This document shows positions 1-5,811 of a DNA stretch of 7,886 nt, one piece after another. Position numbers and translations under genes: made by a program. Source of the DNA: Desulfobacula sp. (GTDB taxonomy: Bacteria; Desulfobacterota; Desulfobacteria; Desulfobacterales; Desulfobacteraceae); NCBI RefSeq assembly GCF_021107415.1, contig NZ_JAIOSW010000367.1, positions 1-7,886 of the forward strand, written 5' to 3'. Positions within the stretch are counted from its first letter, which is position 1. The number at the start of each line of letters is the position of its first letter. The notes beneath the pieces were generated by a model. It made no database searches. It saw only the letters and a program-made list of their open reading frames with translations, and was not told the origin of the DNA.

Positions 1-233
1 CCAGGCATTTTGGCTGGATCATCAATTGCCTTTTCATAGACTTGGGAGGCCTTGATATCAAGGAAATCCCAACTGGTTGCCCAGAAATCTTCAAGATTAT
101 CCACAGACCATTCCCACAGAGAGGCATAGTCTTTAAAATCTTTGTTGAATTTTTCATTCACAAGGTTCATGAAACGATACATGTTGGTACTTTTAATTCT
201 ATCTTCAGACGGCTGCCATAAAAGTTTTGACAT
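1..233 (-). CDS. acetoacetyl-CoA synthetase, N-terminal part (runs off left edge)
   Basis: Only the first 77 codons are in the window. The reading frame starts at ATG 233-231 and is open to base 1. The protein begins MSKLLWQPSEDRIKSTNMYR and continues with FMNLVNEKF, a W-E-W-S-V block and F-W-x(3)-W-D-F. This is the N-terminal cap (ACAS_N-like) pattern of acetoacetate-CoA ligases in the acetyl-CoA synthetase superfamily. Known reaction: acetoacetate + ATP + CoA gives acetoacetyl-CoA + AMP + PPi, in the cytoplasm. The AMP-binding and catalytic lysine regions lie outside the window. A strong AAGGAGG at 249-243 overlaps the stop codon of the XRE-cupin gene and sits 9 bases before the ATG, so the two genes are probably translationally coupled. 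Its place downstream of a lyase expected to release acetoacetate supports the call. A related short-chain acyl-CoA synthetase is the main alternative. Confidence 0.85.
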   Translation of the reverse strand, partial: MSKLLWQPSEDRIKSTNMYRFMNLVNEKFNKDFKDYASLWEWSVDNLEDFWATSWDFLDIKASQVYEKAIDDPAKMP

Positions 234-242
234 TTTTTTTAA

Positions 243-249
243 CCTCCTT
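243..249 (-). promoter_or_regulatory. Shine-Dalgarno of the acetoacetate ligase, overlapping the previous stop
   Basis: AAGGAGG on the minus strand overlaps the TAA stop (250-248) of the XRE-cupin gene and lies 9 bases before ATG 233. This arrangement suggests coupled translation of regulator and ligase. Confidence 0.8.
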
Positions 250-883
250 ATTCATACAGAACAGCAAGTATGGTGGCTTTCTCAGTTTTTGCAGTAATAA
301 AATGGGGAGTGGTTGACAAATAGTAGGCACTGTCGCCAGGGTCAAGATCATAGGTCTCTTTTCCAATGGTCAGGTTGACAATACCTTCAAGAACAAAAAT
401 AAATTCTTCCCCGTTATGGACGGATATTTCTTTGTCTTCAGCTTTTTCCAATTGTACGATCAACGCTTCCATGTGACGGCCCTGGACTTCCGGGGCAAGG
501 CTCATGTAAGAATAAACATTTTTTTTGCTGGTTTTTGAAGTGGAACGAGAAATTGGTTTTCTTTCATCCTTCCTTGTAATGGAATACAGCTTGGTTCCCA
601 TGCCTGATACCAGGCGGCCCACAGCAGAATCCAAAGCCTTTGAAAGTTTCATCACGGTTCCGAGCTGGGGTTTTACCTTGCCGCTTTCAATGTCTTTAAG
701 CCGGGAAATGTCAAACCCCGTCAGATTGGAAAGATCCTCAAGGGAAACACCCCTTTTTTCTCTCACCTGTTTGATGCGTTTTCCCACCTCATCCACATCA
801 CTTTTTTTACCATTTTTTATGTTTCCGGTGAGATCTTCAAAATAATCAAGATTGATATGAGGGATTTTGTCTTGTTTGTCCAT
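248..883 (-). CDS. XRE-family transcriptional regulator with C-terminal cupin domain
   Basis: A 211-residue protein. Residues about 33-92 form a Cro/C1-type helix-turn-helix (GKRIKQVREKRGVSLEDLS, then SRLKDIESGKVKPQLGTVMK). A basic Ser/Thr/Lys-rich linker follows at about 104-122, then a RmlC-like cupin at about 137-211 (HNGEEFIFVLEG at 156-167, PGDSAYYLS at 182-190, H194). H156, E160 and H194 are plausible metal or ligand contacts; the classical cupin HxH is reduced to one His, as is common in XRE-cupin regulators. The family binds DNA and senses a small molecule through the cupin; the effector here is unknown. The start is ATG 883 with AAGGAG at 894-889, 18 bases after the lyase gene. It lies inside the catabolic operon, just before the acetoacetate ligase, so it may be a second, product-responsive regulator of this operon or of related genes (inference). 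Confidence 0.9.
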   Translation of the reverse strand: MDKQDKIPHINLDYFEDLTGNIKNGKKSDVDEVGKRIKQVREKRGVSLEDLSNLTGFDISRLKDIESGKVKPQLGTVMKLSKALDSAVGRLVSGMGTKLYSITRKDERKPISRSTSKTSKKNVYSYMSLAPEVQGRHMEALIVQLEKAEDKEISVHNGEEFIFVLEGIVNLTIGKETYDLDPGDSAYYLSTTPHFITAKTEKATILAVLYE

Positions 884-901
884 AATGTCTCCTTATCATC
901 A

Positions 902-2026
902 TTATTCGGGAAAACTTTGATTCGGCGTTTCACCCAGTTTTTCTTTAACTTTTGCAAGTCCGGGTCTGGCATACTCCATATGGCCTTCCTTAAGGGTTCT
1001 GCCGTTGATCATCGCTTCACTTCTTAATCTTGTACCAACGGTTTTTTCCATCTGTTTTCCCAGCCACAGGATTCTGTCAATATCATATCCATGTTCTATA
1101 CCCATTTCATCAATTTGTACAAGCGTATCTTCAAGACAGATCAATCCCACATATCTTTCATCATCATAATAATAGTCGCCCGTACCTTTAATGGGTCTGT
1201 CACCCAGGAAGTTGGCCGGCTGTCCGCCTAAGCCCCCAAGGGTTGCTTCAAAATGGCAGATGCCCGCCTGGAGGGCTGCAAGAACCGAGGCTGAGGCCAC
1301 TCTTTTTGTTTCATGAAAATGGGCAATGTGAAGGCTTGTATCCGGGAGTTCATCAAGGATCATGGAAAAATACCGATAGACATCTGCTGCAGAGGCAGAC
1401 CCGTCATGATCGGCATGCTCAATGTCAGTGGCCCCGATGGAAAGCCAGTACTTGGTGAATTCAACCGCATCTTTTAATTGGGTGGCTCCTCCTATGGGGC
1501 TTCCCCAGATGGTACTGACCGTGCCGCACATCTTAATGCCGGCATCCGTACACTTTTTAATAGACCGTTCAGCCTCTTTCCAATAATTTGGAAGAGTGGT
1601 CCCGGAATTGGCAAAATGGTGTTCTTCTTCGGTGGAGACCATCATTAATAGTCTGTCCGGCCCTATCCCCTTTTTTTTAAGTTCAATGGCCCGGTCAACG
1701 GCCGGCTCACGGATGGTAATGGCGGTCAAGACCACATCGTCCATGTTAATACCTTTTTTGGCTGCACGGCTGATAAAATTATCACCCCTGAGATGGGTTA
1801 AAAGTTCTTCGGCATCACTGAACTGGGGCATACTTCTCGGGTTCCCCAGGTTTGTCACTTCAATGTCGCGGCATCCTGCAAAAATCAATTCTTCAAGATA
1901 AGTGATTTTAGCAGGGGTTGAAATGAATTTTTCAAGATGCTGGAATCCGTCACGGATTGTAATATCTCCAATGGTCACCTTTTTGGGCATTCTTGGAAAG
2001 ATTTTCCAATAATCATATTCTGTCAT
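902..2026 (-). CDS. HMG-CoA lyase-like DRE-TIM metallolyase (divergent active site)
   Basis: A 374-residue HMGL-like TIM-barrel protein. Typical HMG-CoA lyases are near 300 residues. Visible conserved elements are I-R25-D26-G-F-Q29, E56 in the DIEVTNLG strand, and the metal-binding H236-F-H238. The canonical reaction is HMG-CoA to acetyl-CoA + acetoacetate, the last step of leucine breakdown, using a divalent metal. Several catalytic features differ from canonical lyases as I recall them. The GLGGCPY loop with its catalytic Cys reads GLGGQPANFLGD here (Q269). The GASGN motif carrying the Asn metal ligand is not recognisable. The segment at about 276-293 (rich in G, D and Y) looks inserted. 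The usual Cys pair in the SCxxGCP region is replaced by STIWGSP (171-177). The start is ATG 2026 with AAGGAG at 2041-2036. The context (hydratase upstream, acetoacetate ligase downstream) supports a retro-Claisen lyase, but the exact substrate is uncertain. Confidence 0.8.
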   Translation of the reverse strand: MTEYDYWKIFPRMPKKVTIGDITIRDGFQHLEKFISTPAKITYLEELIFAGCRDIEVTNLGNPRSMPQFSDAEELLTHLRGDNFISRAAKKGINMDDVVLTAITIREPAVDRAIELKKKGIGPDRLLMMVSTEEEHHFANSGTTLPNYWKEAERSIKKCTDAGIKMCGTVSTIWGSPIGGATQLKDAVEFTKYWLSIGATDIEHADHDGSASAADVYRYFSMILDELPDTSLHIAHFHETKRVASASVLAALQAGICHFEATLGGLGGQPANFLGDRPIKGTGDYYYDDERYVGLICLEDTLVQIDEMGIEHGYDIDRILWLGKQMEKTVGTRLRSEAMINGRTLKEGHMEYARPGLAKVKEKLGETPNQSFPE

Positions 2027-2052
2027 AGTTATTTTCTCCTTAAATTATGTTT

Positions 2053-3642
2053 TTAAAATCTGAAATTTCCAAATGTTGCGTCACCAATGGGTTTTATAAG
2101 GCTGACCTCAAAGGCCATGGCAAGCCAGTCCCTGATGTCACAAAATTTAATCACCCGGTCGTTTAAAAGCCGTGAAGCACAGAAAAATGGATGGGCTTCA
2201 CCATCATATTTATCAATCATTTTTTGCTGGAATTCATTTATTTCTTCAGTTGTCATGGGGCTGCCCATGGCTTTTCGCTTGGCCTCCTCAATGCTTAAAA
2301 GAACACCGCCAGCACTTCTCCCGCTCATGACCCCGGTTCTTGCCCGCATTGTGGAAAACAAAAAGTTGGGCCTGTAACCTCTTCCACACATGCCGTAATT
2401 GGCTGCGCCGTTGTCCGGTCCGATAACCAGTTGAATCCTTGGTACCTGGGCACAGGAAACCGCCCGCACCATGTCGGCTCCATATTTACCGATACCGGCA
2501 TGTTCTGAATCAGAGCCGATCATATAGCCGGGTGAACTCTGGATAAACAGCAGCGGGATTTTTTCATAGGAACATCTGATCACCCATTCGGTCACCTTTT
2601 TGGCAGCTTCATGAAAGATAATTCCTGCTGCATTGGAGCAGACAACCCCGATGGGGAGGCCTTTGATCCTAAGTCTTCCCGTCAAAATATTGGAACCCCG
2701 GCCCGGGGCAAAGTTTTGCTTGTGTTCAATAAATTCGGATTCATCTGCAATGGCTTCAAGAATTTTTCTGCCGTCAATCACTTTGTGGGGTGATATGGGC
2801 ATGACATCATAGATGGATTCAGGGGAAACTTTGGGTTCTTTGGTCTCATAGGTGTGAACATGGGTTTTTTGGGATTTTGTCAAGGAAAGAAGCTGTCTTA
2901 ACCGGGTAATGGCCTGGGTCTGATCCTTGCAGATATGGTCTGCGCCGCCGGAAATCTCGGTATGAACCCTTGCACCCCCCAGGTTTTCTGCAGAAATTTC
3001 TTCTCCTGTGGCCATTTTTACAAGGGGAGGGCCGCCAAGAAATGAAAAGGATTGTTTGTCAATCATAATGGATTCACAGGCCATAAATACAATATAGGCA
3101 CCGCCTGCCGTATTTCCACCTGTACTTAAGGTTACCTGGCGAAGCCCCATGGCTGACATTCTGGCCATATTATAAAAAATAGATCCAAAATGCTGGTCGT
3201 CGGGGAAGACATCTGCCTGCATGGGAAGGAAAACACCTCCCGAATCAGCAATATAGACACAGTTAAGGCCGCATTTTTCCGCAATGGCCTGGGCCCTCAT
3301 ATGCTTTTTAAGTGTGATGGGAAAATAGGTGCCGGCCTTTACACGGCTGTCACTGGCCATGATCATGGTCCAGTTGCCATGGATTTTTCCAATGCCTGTG
3401 ACAATTCCTGCACAATGAACATCTTCAACACCCGGGTATCCCATGCCAAACCCCGCCAGCACGGACAGTTCAAAAAATTGGGTATTGGGATCAATAAGGT
3501 CGGCAATCAAATCTCTCACAGGACGTTTGCCTCTTTTGGCAAGTTTGTCTATAGCCGTTTGACCGCCGGAAAGAATCGCTTCCTGTTGGCGTTCTTCAAG
3601 TTTTTTTTCTTCAGCTTTCCAGAATGTTTTATTTTCAGTCAT
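2053..3642 (-). CDS. biotin-dependent acyl-CoA carboxyltransferase (methylcrotonyl-CoA carboxylase beta-type)
   Basis: A 529-residue protein, the usual length of methylcrotonyl-CoA carboxylase beta subunits. It has two crotonase-like carboxyltransferase halves. The N-half carries DSGGVFLPMQADVFPD (133-148), HFGSIFYN, NTAGGAY (177-183) and GGPPLVKMATGEEISAENLGG (203-223). The C-half carries EAAKK (345-349), IPLLFIQSSPGYMIGSDSEHAGI (362-384) and NYGMCGRGYRPNF (415-427), and it ends in TFGNFRF like MCC beta. The expected role is transfer of CO2 from carboxybiotin to an enoyl-CoA such as 3-methylcrotonyl-CoA. No biotin carboxylase or biotin carrier is encoded in the window, so the partner must lie further left or elsewhere. 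The active-site loops differ from the MCC pattern I recall (LPRQADVFPD, CTAGGAYVPAM), so geranyl-CoA-type or another branched enoyl-CoA carboxylase is possible. It starts 6 bases after the hydratase stop; the purine-rich Shine-Dalgarno (AAGGGAG) lies within the hydratase's last codons. Confidence 0.85.
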   Translation of the reverse strand: MTENKTFWKAEEKKLEERQQEAILSGGQTAIDKLAKRGKRPVRDLIADLIDPNTQFFELSVLAGFGMGYPGVEDVHCAGIVTGIGKIHGNWTMIMASDSRVKAGTYFPITLKKHMRAQAIAEKCGLNCVYIADSGGVFLPMQADVFPDDQHFGSIFYNMARMSAMGLRQVTLSTGGNTAGGAYIVFMACESIMIDKQSFSFLGGPPLVKMATGEEISAENLGGARVHTEISGGADHICKDQTQAITRLRQLLSLTKSQKTHVHTYETKEPKVSPESIYDVMPISPHKVIDGRKILEAIADESEFIEHKQNFAPGRGSNILTGRLRIKGLPIGVVCSNAAGIIFHEAAKKVTEWVIRCSYEKIPLLFIQSSPGYMIGSDSEHAGIGKYGADMVRAVSCAQVPRIQLVIGPDNGAANYGMCGRGYRPNFLFSTMRARTGVMSGRSAGGVLLSIEEAKRKAMGSPMTTEEINEFQQKMIDKYDGEAHPFFCASRLLNDRVIKFCDIRDWLAMAFEVSLIKPIGDATFGNFRF

Positions 3643-3648
3643 GGGGTT

Positions 3649-4434
3649 TTATCTCCCTTTGTAAACCGGTTTTCTTTTTTCTTTAAATGCTGTCAGACCT
3701 TCGATTCTGTCCTCGGTGGGTATGGTCACCCGGTATGCATTGGATTCAATGGCAAGCCCTGTAGCCAGATCGGTTTCAATGCCTTTGTCTATGGCATACT
3801 TGGCCATCTCAACGGCAATGGGGCCTGTCTGCGCTATCATGTCCGCCATTTCCATGCAGTCTTCCAAAAGGGTTTTTTGGGGTGTGACCTTATTAACAAG
3901 ACCCATAGCAAGGGCTTCTTTTGCATCCACTCGTCTGCCGGTAAAAATGAGTTCCTTGGCCTTTGCCACACCAATGATTCGCGGCAGGCGCTGGGTACCG
4001 CCCCCTCCCGGAATGATGGCAAGTTTGGCTTCGGTCAGTCCCATACTTGCGTTTTCAGAGGCAATGCGAATGTCTGATGCAAGGGCTACTTCAGTGCCGC
4101 CGCCAAGGGCAATGCCGTTCACAGCGGAAATTACGGGTATGGGAAGATTCTGGATGGATGTCAAAAGATTTCTGATGGTGATAATAAATTTTTTCACTTC
4201 ATCCGGGGTCAGGGTGACCCTTTCTTTTAAATCAGCCCCGGCACAGAATGATTTCTCACCTGCACCGGTGATGATGACCGTTCTGATATCGTTTCTGTAT
4301 TGGAGGTCATTGATTTTGTCCCTGATGGCGTATAAAAGATCAAAATTCAGGCAGTTCATCACTTTGGGTCTGTTCATGGTCAGGATGACAGCTTTGTTTT
4401 TTTCTTCAACTAAAAGAAGATTGTTTGTGCTCAT
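3649..4434 (-). CDS. methylglutaconyl-CoA hydratase-type enoyl-CoA hydratase/isomerase
   Basis: A 261-residue crotonase. The oxyanion-hole segments are FCAGADLKER (63-72) and NGIALGGGTEVALASDIR (106-123). The catalytic glutamates are E115 and E135 (GLTEAKLAIIPGGGGTQRLP). The FCAGADLKER, KLAIIPGGGGTQRLPR and C-terminal TIPTEDRIEGLTAFKEKRKP-YKG blocks closely match the AUH/LiuC subgroup (3-methylglutaconyl-CoA hydratase), better than generic short-chain crotonases. The expected reaction is 3-methylglutaconyl-CoA + water to HMG-CoA. Its position between a dehydrogenase and a carboxyltransferase agrees with leucine/isovalerate catabolism. The start is ATG 4434, with AGGAG at 4445-4441 and a 6-base spacer. 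The gene lies 42 bases after the dehydrogenase gene. Nothing looks broken. The subgroup call is from recalled sequence patterns, not from a search. Confidence 0.9.
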   Translation of the reverse strand: MSTNNLLLVEEKNKAVILTMNRPKVMNCLNFDLLYAIRDKINDLQYRNDIRTVIITGAGEKSFCAGADLKERVTLTPDEVKKFIITIRNLLTSIQNLPIPVISAVNGIALGGGTEVALASDIRIASENASMGLTEAKLAIIPGGGGTQRLPRIIGVAKAKELIFTGRRVDAKEALAMGLVNKVTPQKTLLEDCMEMADMIAQTGPIAVEMAKYAIDKGIETDLATGLAIESNAYRVTIPTEDRIEGLTAFKEKRKPVYKGR

Positions 4435-4476
4435 AATGTTCTCCTGGAGATTACCAATATAAATAAAGGCCTGACA

Positions 4477-5625
4477 TCAGCAGCCAATATGACGTGAAAT
4501 CACAATGCGTTGAACTTCTGAGGTTCCTTCACCGATTTCCAAGAGCTTCTGGTCCCTGTAAAATCTTTCCACGTTGTATTCTTTCATGAGACCATATCCC
4601 CCATGGATCTGGACAGCATGATCCACCACTCTTCCCATGACTTCAGAACAATAGAGCTTGCCCATGGCAGCTATTTTTTCAAAGGGCCTTTTTTTGCTTT
4701 TCAGCCAGCAGGCTTTGTAAAGAAGGTTTCTGGCACACTCTATTTCCATGGCACAGTCGGCCAGTTTAAAGGCAATAGCCTGGAATTTTGAGATGGGCTG
4801 TCCAAATTGTTCTCTTTCTTTGGCATATTTTAAAGCAAGGTCATAGGCTCCCTGGGCACCGCCAAGGCCCATGGACCCAATGGAGAGCCTTCCTCCATCA
4901 AGGGTTGACAGCATCTGGTGGAATCCGTCACCTTTGTTTCCAAGAATATTTTCTTTGGGAACCCTGACATCATCAAAATAGAGTTCTCCTGTATTAGAAG
5001 CTCTCCACATCAATTTTTTGTGCATGGGGATAGCTTTAAATCCAGGAGTGCCTGCTTCAACAAGGATACAGGAATATTCAGGTTTGCCATTGTCCCTTGT
5101 GCCGGTAATCGCCTGGACTGTTACGCCCATGGTCATGTCACAGGCAGCATTGGTGATGAATATTTTCGATCCGTTAATGACCCATTCATTTCCATCCAGG
5201 ACAGCCGTTGTCTTGCTGCCGCCGGCATCAGATCCGGCAGTGGGCTCGGTCAAACCAAATCCCCACAGGCCTTCCCCTGCACAAAGTTTGGGCAGATATT
5301 TTTGTTTTTGCTCTTCAGTACCAAAATAGTAGATCGGGCCGATACCGAGGGAATTGGCTGCAGCAATGGTGGCAGCCTGGGAACCGTCAATTCTTGCAAT
5401 TTCTTCAACGCCGATGATGTATGAAATATAGTCCATCTCCTGGCCTTCATACTTTTCTGAAACAAACATGCCGAAAAGACCGATTTCTCCCATCTGCCGG
5501 GTCAGCTTTTCTGAAAATTCCTCTTTTTCATCCAGCTCTCCTGCAATGGGGGCAATCTCTTTTTGGGCAAACTTTCTAACTTCCTTACGGATCATTTCCT
5601 GCTCTTTGGTAAGGTCAAAATCCAC
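4477..5625 (-). CDS. acyl-CoA dehydrogenase (short/branched-chain type)
   Basis: A 382-residue flavoprotein of normal family length and the first gene of the operon. The N-terminal helical domain is followed by the FAD/substrate signatures GFGLTEPTAGSDAGG (122-136) and WVINGSKIFITNA (148-160), REQFGQPISKFQAI (271-284), and QIHGGYGLMKEY-N-ERFYRD (339-358). It oxidises an acyl-CoA to the 2,3-enoyl-CoA and passes electrons to ETF. The catalytic base is probably E366 in EIGEGTSEVQR (363-373), the position used by short- and medium-chain enzymes. Isovaleryl-CoA dehydrogenases normally have a non-Glu there and a Glu in the LDLER helix; here that helix is LDGGR (242-246). By location it should feed the carboxyltransferase, yet the residue pattern argues against a plain isovaleryl-CoA dehydrogenase label. 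It starts at GTG 5625, chosen because AAGGAGG (5638-5632) lies 6 bases upstream and the protein then begins MDFDLTKEQ, as in relatives. Confidence 0.92.
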   Translation of the reverse strand: MDFDLTKEQEMIRKEVRKFAQKEIAPIAGELDEKEEFSEKLTRQMGEIGLFGMFVSEKYEGQEMDYISYIIGVEEIARIDGSQAATIAAANSLGIGPIYYFGTEEQKQKYLPKLCAGEGLWGFGLTEPTAGSDAGGSKTTAVLDGNEWVINGSKIFITNAACDMTMGVTVQAITGTRDNGKPEYSCILVEAGTPGFKAIPMHKKLMWRASNTGELYFDDVRVPKENILGNKGDGFHQMLSTLDGGRLSIGSMGLGGAQGAYDLALKYAKEREQFGQPISKFQAIAFKLADCAMEIECARNLLYKACWLKSKKRPFEKIAAMGKLYCSEVMGRVVDHAVQIHGGYGLMKEYNVERFYRDQKLLEIGEGTSEVQRIVISRHIGC

Positions 5626-5631
5626 CCTGTG

Positions 5632-5638
5632 CCTCCTT
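5632..5638 (-). promoter_or_regulatory. Shine-Dalgarno deciding the GTG start of the acyl-CoA dehydrogenase
   Basis: AAGGAGG on the minus strand, 6 bases before GTG 5625-5623. There is no better-placed ATG nearby, and the resulting N-terminus matches relatives. Confidence 0.85.
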
Positions 5639-5685
5639 CATATTGTGTGTTATTTGTTTTACTTATGGTTTAAAAGCCGTAAATT

Positions 5686-5713
5686 GCTCGATAATCCATA
5701 AAACTGATCGAGC
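5686..5713. repeat. inverted repeat in the operon leader overlapping the operator
   Basis: GCTCGAT (5686-5692) and ATCGAGC (5707-5713) form a 7-base stem with a 14-base loop in the predicted 5' leader. The second arm lies within the TetR operator. It may be a degenerate extra half-site or an RNA hairpin; function is not shown. Confidence 0.35.
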
Positions 5714-5720
5714 GCTCAGT
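5703..5720. promoter_or_regulatory. TetR operator in front of the catabolic operon
   Basis: ACTGATCGAGCGCTCAGT is an imperfect 18-base palindrome with 7 of 9 pairs matching, core pattern TGA-N-CG-NN-CG-N-TCA. On the minus strand it reads GACTGAGCGCTCGATCA, which matches the copy before tetR in 16 of 17 bases. It lies about 7 to 24 bases downstream of the predicted operon transcription start, a position that would block transcription. Assignment to the neighbouring TetR protein is inference from the duplicate site. Confidence 0.8.
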
Positions 5721-5733
5721 CTATTTTCAAGAT

Positions 5734-5761
5734 ACTATATTTAAAGGGATTAATTTGTCAA
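5734..5761 (-). promoter_or_regulatory. sigma70-type promoter of the six-gene operon
   Basis: On the minus strand TTGACA (5761-5756) is followed after 16 bases by TATAGT (5739-5734), matching the -35 in 6 of 6 and the -10 in 5 of 6 positions. Predicted transcription starts near 5727, giving a leader of about 100 bases before the GTG at 5625. The TetR operator lies immediately downstream. Confidence 0.75.
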
Positions 5762-5766
5762 TAAAG

Positions 5767-5794
5767 GAATTTATTTTTTTAAAATAATAAATTC
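5767..5794. repeat. AT-rich inverted repeat between ATPase gene and operon promoter (possible weak terminator)
   Basis: GAATTTATT (5767-5775) pairs with AATAAATTC (5786-5794): a 9-base stem with a 10-base loop, almost all A:T. It follows the ATPase stop (5812) and precedes the operon -35. It has no clean T tract on the minus strand, so termination efficiency is doubtful. It may reduce read-through from the ATPase gene into the operon. Confidence 0.35.
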
Positions 5795-5811
5795 GAAATC
5801 AATTTTTGATA

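Noticed and set aside
3601..3608. Run of eight T (eight A on the coding strand) near the 5' end of the carboxyltransferase gene, considered as a frameshift or slippage site
   Set aside because: The frame is intact through it and encodes ordinary Lys residues; there is no sign of phase variation.
3190..4077. 295-codon open frame on the plus strand opposite the carboxyltransferase and hydratase genes
   Set aside because: It is antisense to two well-supported genes, spans their junction, and its translation shows no recognisable domain; a shadow frame.
3716..4462. 248-codon open frame on the plus strand opposite the hydratase gene
   Set aside because: Antisense to a clear crotonase with all catalytic motifs; composition is that of a complementary-strand artefact.
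4918..5424. Overlapping plus-strand frames opposite the dehydrogenase gene
   Set aside because: Several mutually overlapping frames antisense to a strong gene, with no domain or ribosome binding site.
4477..5625. Naming the dehydrogenase isovaleryl-CoA dehydrogenase (liuA/ivd)
   Set aside because: Operon context suggests it, but the catalytic Glu position is that of short-chain enzymes, so the specific name is not supported.
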